Source of the DNA: Caenimonas soli
GTDB lineage: Bacteria > Pseudomonadota > Gammaproteobacteria > Burkholderiales > Burkholderiaceae_C
DNA length: 64,000 nt
Assembly: GCF_013155545.1 (NCBI RefSeq)
Contig: NZ_JABJVV010000001.1
Coordinates: forward strand, 186,001-250,000
Direction: 5' to 3'
Position 1 is the first letter of the stretch. Each line of letters starts with the position of its first letter. Under the pieces are notes generated by a model, which saw only the letters and a list, made by a program, of their open reading frames with translations, ran no database searches and was not told the origin of the DNA. A program made the translations under genes and the position numbers. Shown here piece after piece: positions 48,589 to 59,652 of this stretch.

Positions 48589-51500
48589 CCCACCCACTTG
48601 CGCGCGTTGCGCCAGATTCGCATCCAGGGGCTGAACTCGCTCTTGTCGCCTGCGGTCCAGCTCATCTGGATGTTGCGGAACACCCGTTCCGCGTGCGGCA
48701 TCATGGCCGTGAAGCGCCCATCGGCCGTCGTCACGGCAGTCAAGCCGCCCGGGCTGCCGTTCGGGTTGAAGGGGTAGGTTTCGGTCGGCTGGCCATGGTG
48801 GTCAGTGAAACGCATCGCGGCGATCACCTTGCTCTTGTCGCCGCGATAAGCGAAGTTGGCAAAACCTTCACCGTGGGCCACGGCGATCGGCAGGCGGCTG
48901 CCCGCCATGCCCGCGAAGAACAGGCTGGGCGACTCCAGCACTTCCACCTGCGACAGACGGGCCTCGTAGCGCTCGCTGCGGTTGGTGGTGAATCGGGGCC
49001 AAGCCTGCGCCCCGGGAATGATGTCTGCCAATTCGGCCAGCATCTGGCAACCATTGCAAACGCCCAATGCGAAAGTGTCCGGGCGGTCGAAGAAGGACTT
49101 GAACTGTTCGGCCAGCTGCGGATTGAACATGATGCTGCGGGCCCAGCCGATGCCCGCACCCAGTGTGTCGCCATAGCTGAAGCCGCCGCAGGCGACGAAA
49201 CCCTTGAAGTCCTCGAGCCGCGCGCGGCCCGTTTGCAGATCGGTCATGTGGACGTCGTACGCCTCGAAGCCGGCCTCGGTGAAGGTGTAGGCCATCTCCA
49301 CATGCGAGTTGACGCCCTGCTCGCGCAGGATCGCCACCCTCGGGCGGGCCAGGTTCAGGTACGGCGCCGCCACATCTTCGGCCGGATCGAAAGCCGGGGC
49401 GAACTGCAAGCCCGGGTCGGTCGGGTCGCCCGCGGCCGCATGCTCCGCACCCGCGCCCACCGGGTTGTCGCGCTGCTGGCAGATCTTCCAGCTGACGCTG
49501 TCCCAGACCTGGTGCAAGTCGGCAAGCTTGGCGGAGAACACCGCCTTGGTGTCGCGCCAGACCTGCACCTCGCCCTTGCCCATCTCGATGCCGGACGAGG
49601 CGGGCCGGGTCTTGCCGACAAAATGGCTGAACTTCGACAGGCCGTGCGCGCGCAGGACCTGCATCACATCGTTGCGCGCTTCGGTGGGCACCTGCAGCAC
49701 CACCCCGAGCTCTTCGTTGAACAGCGCCTTGAGCGTGAGCTCGTCGCGGCGCGGCCCGACTTGCGATGCCCAGTTCTTGGCATCGCCGAAATCAGCGCGG
49801 CTGTCGCTGATGCCGTCGCCTTCTGTCACCAGCAGATCGACGTTGAGCGCTACCCCGACCTGGCCGGCAAAAGCCATCTCGCAGGCAGCCGCAAACAAGC
49901 CGCCATCGCTGCGATCGTGGTAGGCAAGGATCCTGCCCTGCCCCCGCAGTGTGTTCACCGCGCTGACCAGGCTCACCAAGTCCTTGGGATCGTCCAGATC
50001 GGGCACTTCGTCGCCGACCTGATCGAGCACCTGCGCCAGGATGCCGGCGCCCATGCGGTTGCGGCCCTTGCCCAGGTCGATGAGCACCAGCGTCGTGTCT
50101 TGCGTTGCTTCCAGCTGCGGCGTCAGCGTCGGCCGCACATCGCCCAGCGTCGCAAAAGCCGTGACGATCAGGCTGACCGGCGACGTGACCTTTTTCTTCG
50201 CGTCGCCTTCGCTCCACTGCGTGCGCATGGACAGGCTGTCCTTGCCCACCGGAATGGAAATCCCCAGCGCCGGGCACAGTTCCATGCCGACCGTCCGGAC
50301 GGTCTCATACAAGGCGGCGTCTTCGCCCGGCTCGCCGCAGGCGGCCATCCAGTTGGCCGAGAGCTTGACCCGGGTCAGCTCGATGGGTGCTGCCAGCAGG
50401 TTGGTGATGGCTTCGGCCACCGCCATGCGGCCCGACGCCGGGGCATCGATAGCCGCCAGCGGCGTGCGCTCGCCCATGCTCATCGCCTCGCCGGCGAAAC
50501 CCTTGTAGTCGGCCAGGGTCACGGCGCAATCCGCCACCGGCACCTGCCAGGGCCCGACCATCTGGTCGCGATGCGACATGCCACCCACCGTGCGGTCGCC
50601 GATGGTGATGAGGAAGCGCTTGGAGGCCACCGTCGGGTGGCTGAGCACCTTGATGGCTGCGTCCTGCAGGCCGACGCCCGTCAGATCGACCGGCTTGAAC
50701 TGGCGTGCCACGCTCTTCACGTCGCGGTGCATCTTCGGCGGCTTGCCCAGCAGCACGTTCATGGGCATGTCTACCGGGGGTGGCGCGCCTTCATCGGCAA
50801 CCACCAGCTGGCGCTCTTCGGTAGCTACGCCCACGACGGCGAACGGGCAACGTTCGCGCTCGCAGAAAGCCTTGAACTGCGGCAGCGATTGCGGGGCGAT
50901 GGCCAGGACATAGCGCTCCTGGCTTTCATTGCACCAGATTTCCTTGGGCGCCAGGCCCGATTCCTCCAGGGGAATCTTGCGCAGGTCGAACCGGGCGCCG
51001 CGGCCGGCGTCGTTGCTCAGCTCGGGAAACGCATTCGACAGGCCGCCGGCCCCTACGTCATGGATCGCGAGGATGGGATTGGCCTCACCTTCGGCCCAGC
51101 AATGGTTGATGACTTCCTGGGCACGGCGCTCGATCTCCGGGTTGCCGCGCTGTACCGAGTCGAAGTCGAGCTCGGCTGCGTTGGCGCCCGTCGCCATCGA
51201 ACTGGCCGCGCCGCCGCCCATGCCAATACGCATGCCCGGTCCGCCCAACTGGATCAGCAAGGTGCCGGCCGGGAATTCGATCTTCTGGGTCAACCCCGCG
51301 TCGATCGTGCCCAGGCCGCCGGCGATCATGATCGGCTTGTGATAGCCGCGCATGACGTCGCCCGCTCGCTGCTCGTATTCGCGGAAATAGCCCAGCAAGT
51401 TGGGCCGGCCGAACTCGTTGTTGAATGCGGCGCCGCCCAGCGGACCTTCGGTCATGATCTGCAGCGGGCTGGCGATGTGCTCGGGCTTGCCGCCTGCTTC

Positions 51501-52565
51501 GTCCGACCAGCCGCCCCACAGCTTGGAGACCGTGAAGCCCGTGAGGCCGGCCTTGGGCTTGGAGCCACGCCCCGTGGCGCCTTCGTCGCGAATTTCACCG
51601 CCGGCACCGGTGGAAGCGCCGGGGAAAGGTGAAATCGCCGTCGGGTGGTTGTGTGTTTCCACCTTCATCAGCACGTGATGAAGGGCATCCTGTTTCCGAT
51701 AGCGCGAGGCCTGCCCCGATGTGGCGACGAAGCGCTCTACGGCCGAGCCCTCCATGATGGACGCGTTGTCGGAGTATGCGACGACCGTGTGCTGCGGGCT
51801 GACCTGGTGGGTGTGCCGGATCATGCCGAACATGCTGCGTTCCTGCGGCACGCCATCGATCGTGAACGAGGCGTTGAATATCTTGTGCCGGCAGTGTTCG
51901 CTGTTGGCCTGCGCGAACATCATCAGCTCCACGTCGCTGGGGTTGCGCCCCAGGCCCTTGAACGACTGGACCAGGTAGTCGATCTCATCGTCGGCCAAGG
52001 CCAGGCCGAACTGGACATTGGCTTTCTCCAGCGCCGCCCGGCCGCCGGCCAGAACGTCCACGTATTCCATCGGCGACGGCTCCACCTCGGCGAACAGGCC
52101 CCGGGCCGTGGCGCGGTCGAACATCGCGCTTTCCGTCATCCGGTCGTGAAGCAAGGCTGCGATGGCCTGCAATTGCGATGCGTCCAGCCCGCCCTTGCCG
52201 AACAACCCGCTTTTCACGCTGACGCGAAATTCAGTGATGCGCTCCACCCGCTTGAGCGCGATGCCGCAGTTGTGTGCGATGTCCGTCGCCTTGGAAGCCC
52301 AGGGCGAAACGGTGCCGAAGCGCGGCGATACGACGACCAGCGAACCCTCGCCCGCGGGCTGGTAAGGATCTCCGTAGGTCAGCAGTGCGGCCAACCGCTC
52401 ATTCTCGGCTGCGCTGGGCGCGTTATCTGCGGCAACCAGGTGGACGAAGCGGGCGCTGAGGCCGCTGACTTTGTCGTGGATGGCCTGCAGGCGCGGAAGG
52501 AGTTGCTGGACTCTAAACTCGCTGAGGGCATTGCCGCCCTCGAACTCGGTGATGTGCAGGGTCAC
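48585..52565 (-). CDS. purL: Phosphoribosylformylglycinamidine synthase
   Basis: 1326 aa, the large single-chain PurL of proteobacteria. The N-terminal PurS-like part is followed by paired synthetase halves and then a C-terminal glutaminase with nucleophile [12 protein letters not shown] and AHGEG. It makes FGAM from FGAR, glutamine and ATP in purine synthesis. The start is a GTG ([11 protein letters not shown]), the family N-terminus; an open but non-homologous frame extends beyond. The stop overlaps the convergent L7/L12-like gene by 4 bp. Confidence 0.96.
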   Translation of the reverse strand: MTLHITEFEGGNALSEFRVQQLLPRLQAIHDKVSGLSARFVHLVAADNAPSAAENERLAALLTYGDPYQPAGEGSLVVVSPRFGTVSPWASKATDIAHNCGIALKRVERITEFRVSVKSGLFGKGGLDASQLQAIAALLHDRMTESAMFDRATARGLFAEVEPSPMEYVDVLAGGRAALEKANVQFGLALADDEIDYLVQSFKGLGRNPSDVELMMFAQANSEHCRHKIFNASFTIDGVPQERSMFGMIRHTHQVSPQHTVVAYSDNASIMEGSAVERFVATSGQASRYRKQDALHHVLMKVETHNHPTAISPFPGASTGAGGEIRDEGATGRGSKPKAGLTGFTVSKLWGGWSDEAGGKPEHIASPLQIMTEGPLGGAAFNNEFGRPNLLGYFREYEQRAGDVMRGYHKPIMIAGGLGTIDAGLTQKIEFPAGTLLIQLGGPGMRIGMGGGAASSMATGANAAELDFDSVQRGNPEIERRAQEVINHCWAEGEANPILAIHDVGAGGLSNAFPELSNDAGRGARFDLRKIPLEESGLAPKEIWCNESQERYVLAIAPQSLPQFKAFCERERCPFAVVGVATEERQLVVADEGAPPPVDMPMNVLLGKPPKMHRDVKSVARQFKPVDLTGVGLQDAAIKVLSHPTVASKRFLITIGDRTVGGMSHRDQMVGPWQVPVADCAVTLADYKGFAGEAMSMGERTPLAAIDAPASGRMAVAEAITNLLAAPIELTRVKLSANWMAACGEPGEDAALYETVRTVGMELCPALGISIPVGKDSLSMRTQWSEGDAKKKVTSPVSLIVTAFATLGDVRPTLTPQLEATQDTTLVLIDLGKGRNRMGAGILAQVLDQVGDEVPDLDDPKDLVSLVSAVNTLRGQGRILAYHDRSDGGLFAAACEMAFAGQVGVALNVDLLVTEGDGISDSRADFGDAKNWASQVGPRRDELTLKALFNEELGVVLQVPTEARNDVMQVLRAHGLSKFSHFVGKTRPASSGIEMGKGEVQVWRDTKAVFSAKLADLHQVWDSVSWKICQQRDNPVGAGAEHAAAGDPTDPGLQFAPAFDPAEDVAAPYLNLARPRVAILREQGVNSHVEMAYTFTEAGFEAYDVHMTDLQTGRARLEDFKGFVACGGFSYGDTLGAGIGWARSIMFNPQLAEQFKSFFDRPDTFALGVCNGCQMLAELADIIPGAQAWPRFTTNRSERYEARLSQVEVLESPSLFFAGMAGSRLPIAVAHGEGFANFAYRGDKSKVIAAMRFTDHHGQPTETYPFNPNGSPGGLTAVTTADGRFTAMMPHAERVFRNIQMSWTAGDKSEFSPWMRIWRNARKWVG

Positions 52566-52624
52566 AATGAACGGGCTCTCGGTGTTAACCCGGCATTTTA
52601 CCGGCAAGGGATTTCGCCCAATGG

Positions 52625-52630
52625 GATAAT
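52625..52630 (+). promoter_or_regulatory. Possible -10 element of a leaderless map transcript
   Basis: GATAAT 7 nt before ATG 52638, the same layout as before ygfZ. The -35 region is poor. Inference only. Confidence 0.3.
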
Positions 52631-52637
52631 TGAAGCC

Positions 52638-53441
52638 ATGAGCATTACGTACAAAGACGCTGAGGGCATCCAGGGCATGCGGGTGGCGGGAAGGCTGGCC
52701 TCCGAGGTGCTGGACTATCTCACGCCGCACATCAAGCCGGGGATCACCACCAAGGAGATCGACCGGCTGGCTGCCGAATGCATGAAAAAGCAGGGCACGA
52801 TCTCCGCCACGCTGGGCTACCAGCCCGCGGGCTATCCGCCCTACCCCGCCTCCTTGTGCACCTCCGTGAACCATGTGGTGTGCCACGGCATCCCCAATGA
52901 CAAGCCGCTGAAGAAGGGCGACATCGTCAACGTGGACGTCACCGTCATCAAGGACGGCTGGTATGGCGACACCAGCCGCATGTTCATGGTCGGCGAGGTC
53001 TCCATCGCCGCCAAGCGCCTGTGCGCACTGACGTTCGACGCCATGTGGCAGGGGATCATGCGCGTGCGGCCCGGCATCCACCTGGGCGACATCGGGTTCG
53101 CCATCCAGAAGTTCGCCGAAAGCAATGGCTTTTCGGTGGTGCGCGAGTTCTGCGGCCATGGCATCGGCCGCAACTTCCATGAGGAGCCCCAGGTGTTGCA
53201 CTACGGCAAGCCCGGCACCCTGGAGGAGCTCAAGCCCGGCATGACCTTCACCATCGAGCCCATGATCAACGCCGGGCGCAAGGACGTGAAGGAGTTCGGC
53301 AGCGACGGCTGGACCATCGTGACCAAGGATCACTCCCTGTCGGCGCAATGGGAGCACACGGTGCTGGTCACGGAAACCGGCTACGAGGTGCTCACGCTCT
53401 CGGCCGGCAGCCCGCCTCCACCGCCGTTCGTGAACGCATGA
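52638..53441 (+). CDS. map: Type I methionine aminopeptidase
   Basis: 267 aa. Metal ligands are in [17 protein letters not shown] (two Asp), [14 protein letters not shown] (His), MTFTIEPMI (Glu) and WEHTVLVTE (Glu). It removes the initiator methionine from nascent proteins. The ATG is 73 bp from the divergent purL start; the stop overlaps the glnD start. Confidence 0.96.
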   Translation: MSITYKDAEGIQGMRVAGRLASEVLDYLTPHIKPGITTKEIDRLAAECMKKQGTISATLGYQPAGYPPYPASLCTSVNHVVCHGIPNDKPLKKGDIVNVDVTVIKDGWYGDTSRMFMVGEVSIAAKRLCALTFDAMWQGIMRVRPGIHLGDIGFAIQKFAESNGFSVVREFCGHGIGRNFHEEPQVLHYGKPGTLEELKPGMTFTIEPMINAGRKDVKEFGSDGWTIVTKDHSLSAQWEHTVLVTETGYEVLTLSAGSPPPPPFVNA

Positions 53442-56062
53442 TCCTTGCGGCGCTGGCGCCAAACCCGGCAGTGCCCGACATCCAGGCACTGCGCGAAGGG
53501 CACCGGGCCCGCAAGAATGCGCTGCTGGCTTCGCTGCAAGCGCAAGGCAGTTCGACACGAGGCATTCGCGGCCTGCTCCAGCGCCTGGCCCGTGAGGCCG
53601 ACGACACCCTCAAGACCCTGTGGAATGCTGCCGGCTTGCCTGCCGGTTTCGCGCTGTTGGCCGTGGGCGGCTTCGGGCGTGGCGAGCTGTTTCCCCACTC
53701 GGACGTCGATGTAGTCGTCCTGATGCCTGACGGCACCTCGGCGGAGCACGCCCCGGAACTCAAGCGCCGGCTCGAGGGATTCATCGGCAACTGCTGGGAC
53801 GCAGGCCTGGAGATTGGCTCCAGCGTGCGCACTGTGTCCGAATGCGTGGCCCAGGCCGAATCCGACGTGACGGTGCAGACCTCGCTGCTGGAGTCGCGAC
53901 TCATCACCGGCGACGGCAAGCTCTACGGCACTTTCCGCAAGCGCTTCGAGGTGACGATCGATCCCAAGGCCTTCTTCGTGGCCAAGACGCTGGAGATGCG
54001 CCAGCGCCACACCAAATTCGAGAACACGCCCTACTCGCTCGAGCCCAATTGCAAGGAATCGCCGGGCGGCCTGCGCGACCTGCAGGTGATCCTGTGGGTG
54101 GCCAACGCCGCGGGCTTCGGGAAGAGCTGGGATGAGCTGGCTCGCACGGGCCTGGCCACGGCATTCGAAGCGCGCCAGATCAAGCGCAACGAGGCATTGC
54201 TGAGCCTGATCCGCGCGCGGCTCCACGTGATCGCCAAACGGCGGGAAGACCGCCTGGTGTTCGACCTGCAGACCGCGGTCGCCGAATCCTTCGGCTACGA
54301 ATCCGTGGTCAACGACCGCGGGCGAGTGATTTCGCGCGCCAGCGAGGCGTTGATGAAGCGCTTCTATTGGGCGGCCAAGGCCGTGACGCAGCTCAACCAG
54401 ATCCTGCTGCTCAACATCGAGGAGCGGCTCAATCCCAACGAGCAAGCGCCGCAACCGATCAACGAGCGCTTCTTCAACAAGGCCGGGATGGTCGAGGTCG
54501 CCAGCGACGACCTGTACCTGAAGAATCCGCACGCCATCCTGGAAACCTTCCTGGTGTACCAGACGACCGTCGGCGTGAAAGGCTTGTCCGCGCGGACGCT
54601 GCGGGCCCTGTACAACGCCCGAGCGGTGATGGACGGGAAGTTCCGCAGCGATCCGGTCAATCACGCCACCTTCCGGGCCATGCTGATGCAGCCCGAGGGC
54701 ATCACCCACGCCATGCGCCTGATGAACCAGACTTCGGTGCTGGGGCGCTATCTGTGGGTGTTCCGCAAGATCGTGGGCCAGATGCAGCACGACCTGTTCC
54801 ATGTGTACACCGTGGACCAGCACATCCTGATGGTGCTGCGCAATGTCCGGCGCTTCTTCATCGCCGAACACGCGCACGAATACCCGTTCTGCTCGCAGCT
54901 GGCCGCGGGCTGGGACAAGCCATACATCCTCTACATCGCCGCACTGTTTCACGACATCGCCAAAGGCCGCGGGGGCGACCATTCCGAATTGGGCGCTCGC
55001 GAAGTGAGCCTCTTCTGCCGGCAGCATCACATCGAGCCGGAAGACTGCCGGCTGGTGGAGTTCCTGGTGAAGGAACACCTGGCCATGAGCCGCATCGCCC
55101 AGAAAGAAGACCTGAGCAACCCGGACGTCATCGCGGCCTTCGCCAAGCGAGTGGGCGACGAGCGCAACCTCACCGCCCTGTACCTGCTGACCGTGGCCGA
55201 CATTCGCGGCACCAGCCCCAAGGTGTGGAACGCCTGGAAGGGCAAGCTGCTGGAAGACCTGTACCGCTACACGCTGCGCATGCTGGGCGGCCGCGCGCCC
55301 GACCGCGACGCAGAGATCGAGGCCCGCAAGCGCGAGGCCCTGGTGCAGCTGGGCTTGTATGCGCTTCCGTTCGAGGGCCACAAGAAGTTGTGGGACACGC
55401 TGGACGTGGGCTACTTCATGCGGCACGAGGCGGCCGACATCGTCTGGCATACCCGCCACCTGGCGCGCCACGCCGGCAAAGCCAAGGCGATCGTGCGCGC
55501 GCGCCTCTCGCCGGTAGGCGAAGGCCTGCAGGTGCTGGTGTACACGCCCGACCAGCCTGACCTGTTTGCCCGCATCTGCGGCTACTTCGACCAGGCCGGT
55601 TTCAGCATCCTGGATGCCAAGGTGCATACGGCGAACAACGGCTATGCCCTGGACACCTTCCAGGTGGTGAGCTCGATGCTGCCGGAACACAACCGCGAGC
55701 TGATCAGCATGGTCGAGTCGGAGCTGCAGCACACCATCGAGCAGGCGGGCCCGCTGCCGCCGCCCAGCCGCGGCCGCGTTTCACGCCGGGTCAAGAGCTT
55801 CCCGATCACTCCGCGTGTTCATCTCGCCCCCGACGAGAAAGCCCAGCGCTGGCTGCTGTCGATCTCGGCCAGCGATCGCGTCGGCTTGCTCTATTGCGTG
55901 GCCCGGGTGCTGGCCCGGCATCACATCAATCTCCAACTGGCGAAGGTGTCCACGCTGGGAGAGCGGGTTGAAGACACTTTCCTCATCGATGGCCCCGAGT
56001 TGCAGCAGAACAAGCGCCAGATCGAGATAGAGACCGAGCTGCTGGAGGCGCTAGCCGCCTGA
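53438..56062 (+). CDS. glnD: [Protein-PII] uridylyltransferase/uridylyl-removing enzyme
   Basis: 874 aa. The nucleotidyltransferase motif [19 protein letters not shown] is near residue 73, an HD domain ([19 protein letters not shown]) is central and two ACT domains close the protein. It modifies PII according to glutamine and so controls nitrogen metabolism. ATG 53438 overlaps the map stop codon. Confidence 0.96.
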   Translation: MILAALAPNPAVPDIQALREGHRARKNALLASLQAQGSSTRGIRGLLQRLAREADDTLKTLWNAAGLPAGFALLAVGGFGRGELFPHSDVDVVVLMPDGTSAEHAPELKRRLEGFIGNCWDAGLEIGSSVRTVSECVAQAESDVTVQTSLLESRLITGDGKLYGTFRKRFEVTIDPKAFFVAKTLEMRQRHTKFENTPYSLEPNCKESPGGLRDLQVILWVANAAGFGKSWDELARTGLATAFEARQIKRNEALLSLIRARLHVIAKRREDRLVFDLQTAVAESFGYESVVNDRGRVISRASEALMKRFYWAAKAVTQLNQILLLNIEERLNPNEQAPQPINERFFNKAGMVEVASDDLYLKNPHAILETFLVYQTTVGVKGLSARTLRALYNARAVMDGKFRSDPVNHATFRAMLMQPEGITHAMRLMNQTSVLGRYLWVFRKIVGQMQHDLFHVYTVDQHILMVLRNVRRFFIAEHAHEYPFCSQLAAGWDKPYILYIAALFHDIAKGRGGDHSELGAREVSLFCRQHHIEPEDCRLVEFLVKEHLAMSRIAQKEDLSNPDVIAAFAKRVGDERNLTALYLLTVADIRGTSPKVWNAWKGKLLEDLYRYTLRMLGGRAPDRDAEIEARKREALVQLGLYALPFEGHKKLWDTLDVGYFMRHEAADIVWHTRHLARHAGKAKAIVRARLSPVGEGLQVLVYTPDQPDLFARICGYFDQAGFSILDAKVHTANNGYALDTFQVVSSMLPEHNRELISMVESELQHTIEQAGPLPPPSRGRVSRRVKSFPITPRVHLAPDEKAQRWLLSISASDRVGLLYCVARVLARHHINLQLAKVSTLGERVEDTFLIDGPELQQNKRQIEIETELLEALAA

Positions 56063-56269
56063 ATCAGGGCCGCGCCAAAACGCGGGCTTCGCTTAGGCAT
56101 TTTCCCACTGGCAGCCTTGTCAACTAAGGGTAAGTCCCTATTCATGCGTACCAATGGGCTCAACCTCAGCCGTATGACTTACTGCAACCGTAAGGCAGCC
56201 GCCATATTCAACACAACCTGTTGCACTCGTTAGCAGTTGTTTCTGTGCCGCCATGGTGGGCGTCCCGAC

Positions 56270-56287
56270 CCTGTCAACTCTGACAGG
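56270..56287. promoter_or_regulatory. Dyad CCTGTCA-ACTC-TGACAGG, candidate activator site
   Basis: A perfect 7-bp inverted repeat with a 4-bp spacer, centred about 63 bp upstream of the predicted start of the operon, a typical place for an activator. The regulator is unknown. Confidence 0.5.
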
Positions 56288-56306
56288 TGGCCGACCGCCC
56301 TCTCGT

Positions 56307-56335
56307 TTGACCGAAGCCGCTGAGCTTCCTAGAGT
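56307..56335 (+). promoter_or_regulatory. Sigma70-type promoter of the binding-protein/cytochrome operon
   Basis: TTGACC, 17 bp, TAGAGT. The -35 matches 5 of 6 consensus bases. The predicted start is about 56342 with a leader of about 41 nt to ATG 56383. Confidence 0.6.
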
Positions 56336-56382
56336 TCTCCCAAACCGCAGTGGCGGCATCAATAAAAAAGGGAGGATCGAAA

Positions 56383-57237
56383 ATGAAAGCTCAATCGAAT
56401 TCGCGGCGGCAACTGTGCCAATCCATGGCGCTTGCCGCCCTCGCCTCTGCCGTTCCGGCCTGGGCCCAGTCGACCTCGCCCCGCAAGGCCGCTCCTACCA
56501 CGCCCTGGCGGTTGATGATCAACGAGGCGGTTACCGGGGACACGAACCTCTTCCTGCTCACCGCCCGCTATCGGCCTTGGGCCGAATTCATGACGGGCCA
56601 GCTCAAGGGGCGGCCGATCGGCATCGAGCCCGTGGTCGACATCAAGCGTTTCATGTCCATGGCGCAGGGCACCACGAAGCCCGAGCTGGTATTTGGCAAA
56701 TCGGTCAACCAGCTGGCGAAGCTGGTCCGCGACGATGGCTACCAGCCGCTGGTGCGGCGGGCCGGGCCCTACAAGGCGGCGTTCATCGTTGCCAAGGGCT
56801 CGCCGATCAAGACGCTGGCCGAAGCCGCCAATGCCCGCATCATCATGCCCGACGAATACTCCGCCACCACCGCTGTGGCACGCGCCGAGCTGCGCCGGCA
56901 CAACATCCCCAAGCCGGACGTGCTGCATGTCCGATACCAGGAGGCTGTCGCCCAGCAGATCACAAGCGGCATGGGCCAGGTCGGCGTCGTCAATCCCACC
57001 ATCGCCCGCAAATGGGCCGACGAAGGCGGCCGCGTCCTCGCCGAAACCCAGCCGGTCGTGAACTGGTCCGTGCTGGCTTCGCCTGCCATGCCCGCGGATA
57101 CGGTCCGCCAGCTGCAGGAAGCGCTGCTGGGCATGAACACGCAAGCGGCCCCCATTCTTGGCGCTCTGGGCGTCAAGGAATGGGCCAAGGCCGAACGCCA
57201 GGAGTACCTGGCTTTGCTGGATTACACGAAGGAGTAA
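56383..57237 (+). CDS. PhnD-like periplasmic binding protein, paralog 1
   Basis: 284 aa with a Tat-like signal (SRRQLCQ, then a hydrophobic stretch to AWAQ). The body resembles phosphate/phosphite/phosphonate-type (PhnD) solute-binding proteins: LMINEAVTGDTNLFLLTARY, VFGKSVNQLAKLVRDDGYQP and NWSVLASPAM. No permease or ATPase gene is near. It shares most of its motifs with the paralog at 58349. It may bind an oxyanion or carboxylate and deliver it to a redox partner or sensor (inferred). Confidence 0.85.
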   Translation: MKAQSNSRRQLCQSMALAALASAVPAWAQSTSPRKAAPTTPWRLMINEAVTGDTNLFLLTARYRPWAEFMTGQLKGRPIGIEPVVDIKRFMSMAQGTTKPELVFGKSVNQLAKLVRDDGYQPLVRRAGPYKAAFIVAKGSPIKTLAEAANARIIMPDEYSATTAVARAELRRHNIPKPDVLHVRYQEAVAQQITSGMGQVGVVNPTIARKWADEGGRVLAETQPVVNWSVLASPAMPADTVRQLQEALLGMNTQAAPILGALGVKEWAKAERQEYLALLDYTKE

Positions 57238-57240
57238 GGG

Positions 57241-58344
57241 ATGGAAAAGAAAAGTCGCGGGCCCATGTTCGACAGGCCCAGCCCCCGGCGTGCGCGGTTC
57301 GCCACGGCCGCAGCGATAGGACTGCTGGCCTTGGCCGGCATGGCGAATGCCCAGCCGACCTCGCCGATACCGCCGGCCATCGAGCAGGCGGCACGCGAGA
57401 TCGCAACGGAACTGGGGCGCCATTGCCCGGTGGCACCGGCCGGCGACACGGCTGCCTACAACGCCTGCAGGCGTGCCCTGTTCGGCCCGAGTGCCTTGCG
57501 CTCGCACCTGCCGGACTTCCTGCTGTGGGGACGCCAGAGCAAGGCGGCCGGAGCGACGTTGCGGCAGACCAACCTGACCCAGTTCGCACCGGACGTCTGG
57601 ACCAACATGTACGCCCCCCTGTTCATGTTCAACGGCCGCCATACGGTGGAGTGGGTCCCTGAGGAGCGCATGTTTCGCGTCCAGCTGGAAGCCGCCTTCC
57701 GCAACCGGCTGGCCCCTGGCCAATTCCCCTATCCCTTCTGGCACGAGGAATCCAAGTGGGCGATGTACGAGAACGCCAACAGCCTCATGCTGTGGATGGC
57801 CCCGAACACCGCGAAGATCCGCGCCGCCCAATTCACCGACCGCGCGCCCAATGCCATGTTGCAGCCGGTGGAGCCGGTGCGCCACGCGAAGCACGAAGGC
57901 CAATGGCTGTGGACCGACGAGAAGGGCAAGACCCAGCCCGCGGTCACGCTGTTCGATGGCGTGTACCGGCCCGAGAACCCGCACATCAAGGCCATGGACC
58001 GGCAGTACCGCGACCTGGCCCTTCAGATGCGCGAATCGCAGTGCACCCAGTGCCACGTGCCCAACAACCCCGACAAGATGAGCCGCCTGGTGCTGCTGTC
58101 CACGCCTGCGCATGCCGCCGGGGAAATCGACCGCCTGATCAAGTCCGTGCGCGAGGATCGCATGCCGGTGGACGAGTTCCGGCTCGCCACGCCGCTGGCT
58201 GCGGACAAGAGGGAATGGTTGCTGCAACGCGCGGAGGCCTTCCGCGCCGTCGTGCAAGCAGCGCAGGACTGGGAGAAGAACGCCTCCCCGGCCTCCGCCA
58301 GCGCCCCTCCCCAAACCGCGTTCCAACCAACCCAGCAAAGGTGA
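57241..58344 (+). CDS. Exported single-CXXCH cytochrome-like protein of unknown family
   Basis: 367 aa. A signal-like segment ends near MANAQ (residues 20-38). The only heme-binding motif is CTQCH (about residue 269), followed by a Met-containing stretch (NNPDKMSRLVLL) that could supply the second heme ligand. The 230 residues before it (RHCPVAPAGDTAAYNACRRA; QFPYPFWHEESKWAMYEN) are not a known cytochrome fold to me. It lies 3 bp after paralog 1 and 4 bp before paralog 2. Confidence 0.75.
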   Translation: MEKKSRGPMFDRPSPRRARFATAAAIGLLALAGMANAQPTSPIPPAIEQAAREIATELGRHCPVAPAGDTAAYNACRRALFGPSALRSHLPDFLLWGRQSKAAGATLRQTNLTQFAPDVWTNMYAPLFMFNGRHTVEWVPEERMFRVQLEAAFRNRLAPGQFPYPFWHEESKWAMYENANSLMLWMAPNTAKIRAAQFTDRAPNAMLQPVEPVRHAKHEGQWLWTDEKGKTQPAVTLFDGVYRPENPHIKAMDRQYRDLALQMRESQCTQCHVPNNPDKMSRLVLLSTPAHAAGEIDRLIKSVREDRMPVDEFRLATPLAADKREWLLQRAEAFRAVVQAAQDWEKNASPASASAPPQTAFQPTQQR

Positions 58345-58348
58345 TGAC

Positions 58349-59200
58349 ATGAATCTTCCGAATTCAGAATCGCGCCTCAATCGGCGCACCCTCCTCGTGC
58401 GTGGCGCCGCTGCCGCCGCAGTCTGTGCCGTGCCCGTGGGCTGGGCCCAGCAGTCGGGCGACCGCTGGCGGTTGCTGGTGAACGAAGCCGTCACGGCCGA
58501 CCTGAGCATCTCGATGCTGGCCATGCGCTATCGCGGCTGGGCGGAGTACATGGGTTCGCAGATCCAGAATAAACAGGTGCTGGTGGACCCCATCATCGAC
58601 ATTCCGCGCTTCGTCCAGCAGGCGCAATCGGAACAGAAGCCGCTGCTGGTCTTCGGCAAGTCGGTCAACCAGCTATCCAAGCTGGTGCGCGACCACGGCT
58701 ACCAGCCGCTGGTACGGCGCCCCGAGCCGTACAAGGCCGCCTTCATCGTGCCGAAGGACTCGCCCATCCAGAACTTCACCCAGTTGGGCGGCCGGAAGCT
58801 GCTGCTCCCGGACACGTACTCCGCCACGGCCGCCATGGCGCGGGCCGAGATTCGCCGACAGGACATCCGCGAGCCCTACATGTCGCACACGCGCTTCCAG
58901 GACAGCGTGGCCGGACAGGTGGCCGCGGGAATGGCGGAAGCCGGCGTCGTGAATCCCACCATTGCCAGGAAATGGCAGGAAGCGGGCGGGCGGATCATCG
59001 GCGAGACCCAACCGGTCGTGAACTGGTCGGTCCTGGCGTCGCCCAAGGCCTCCCCCGAGATGGTGGCACGGCTCACCAATTCGCTGCTGGCGATGAACGG
59101 CCAGGCGAGCGGCGGCTTGCTGTCCGACATCGGCGTCAAGCAGTGGGCCAAGGCCGAGCGGAAGGAATATCTCGCGTTGCTGGAGTACACGGGCGAATGA
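58349..59200 (+). CDS. PhnD-like periplasmic binding protein, paralog 2
   Basis: 283 aa, a full-length paralog of the protein at 56383. Shared stretches include VFGKSVNQLSKLVRDHGYQP, ETQPVVNWSVLASP and WAKAERKEYLALLEYT. The signal has a stronger Tat motif (NRRTLLVRGAAAAA). Because both copies flank the CXXCH gene, tandem duplication followed by insertion of that gene, or of a gene pair, is likely. The stop overlaps the cytochrome c' start (ATGA). Confidence 0.85.
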   Translation: MNLPNSESRLNRRTLLVRGAAAAAVCAVPVGWAQQSGDRWRLLVNEAVTADLSISMLAMRYRGWAEYMGSQIQNKQVLVDPIIDIPRFVQQAQSEQKPLLVFGKSVNQLSKLVRDHGYQPLVRRPEPYKAAFIVPKDSPIQNFTQLGGRKLLLPDTYSATAAMARAEIRRQDIREPYMSHTRFQDSVAGQVAAGMAEAGVVNPTIARKWQEAGGRIIGETQPVVNWSVLASPKASPEMVARLTNSLLAMNGQASGGLLSDIGVKQWAKAERKEYLALLEYTGE

Positions 59201-59652
59201 CCAGGCACATGCGACTCATCGTTTCGTTCACGCTCGCCACTGCGGTCGCGGCCCCTGCTTGGGCTCAGTTCGCCCGGGCGGAGGATGCCGTGAAGTACCG
59301 GCAGGGCGCATGGTATGTGCTGTCGCAGCACTTCGCCCGTATCGGTGCCATGGTCAACGGCCGTGCGCCCTACGATGCCCGCGGTGCGCTGGAAAACGCC
59401 GAACTGGTAGCGGCCCTGGCCAAGCTGCCGGCGACGGCCTTCGGCCCGGGTACCGAGCGCCTTTCCCCGAAGGCCAAGCCGGAGATATGGACCGAGCAGG
59501 CCCGCTTCAGGGAGCACAACGACAAACTCGTCGGCGAGTCGGCCAAGCTGCTGGCGGCTGCCCGGGTCAACAACCTCGATCAACTCAAGGCCGCTTACGC
59601 CTCCACGGCCGCAACTTGCAAAGGCTGCCATGATGCCTACCGCAACAACTAA
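59197..59652 (+). CDS. Cytochrome c' (class II c-type cytochrome)
   Basis: 151 aa. A signal peptide ends at AWAQ, then a four-helix-bundle sequence (AVKYRQGAWYVLSQHFARIG) with the C-terminal heme site CKGCHDAYR, as in cytochrome c'. Known members bind NO or CO at a five-coordinate heme or move electrons. The ATG overlaps the binding-protein stop and the next gene starts inside its 3' end. Confidence 0.9.
   Translation: MTRHMRLIVSFTLATAVAAPAWAQFARAEDAVKYRQGAWYVLSQHFARIGAMVNGRAPYDARGALENAELVAALAKLPATAFGPGTERLSPKAKPEIWTEQARFREHNDKLVGESAKLLAAARVNNLDQLKAAYASTAATCKGCHDAYRNN

Larger units (their letters stand above)
56063..56382. other. Intergenic region between glnD and the binding-protein/cytochrome operon
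   Basis: 320 bp without a gene. It holds a dyad at 56270-56287, a sigma70-type promoter at 56307-56335 and a purine-rich ribosome site (GGGAGGA) before 56383. A looser inverted pair GTAAGTC (56130-56136) and GACTTAC (56176-56182) is also present. I see no terminator with a T-run after glnD. Confidence 0.7.

Noticed and set aside
48525..51632. A 1035-codon plus-strand frame opposite purL
   Set aside because: Purely the antisense shadow of purL; no domain seen.
53381..55732. A 783-codon minus-strand frame opposite glnD
   Set aside because: Antisense shadow with His/Gln-rich composition and no motif.
56383..59200. Phosphonate (Phn) uptake operon
   Set aside because: There are no PhnC ATPase, PhnE permease or C-P lyase genes. 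Only the binding-protein fold resembles PhnD.
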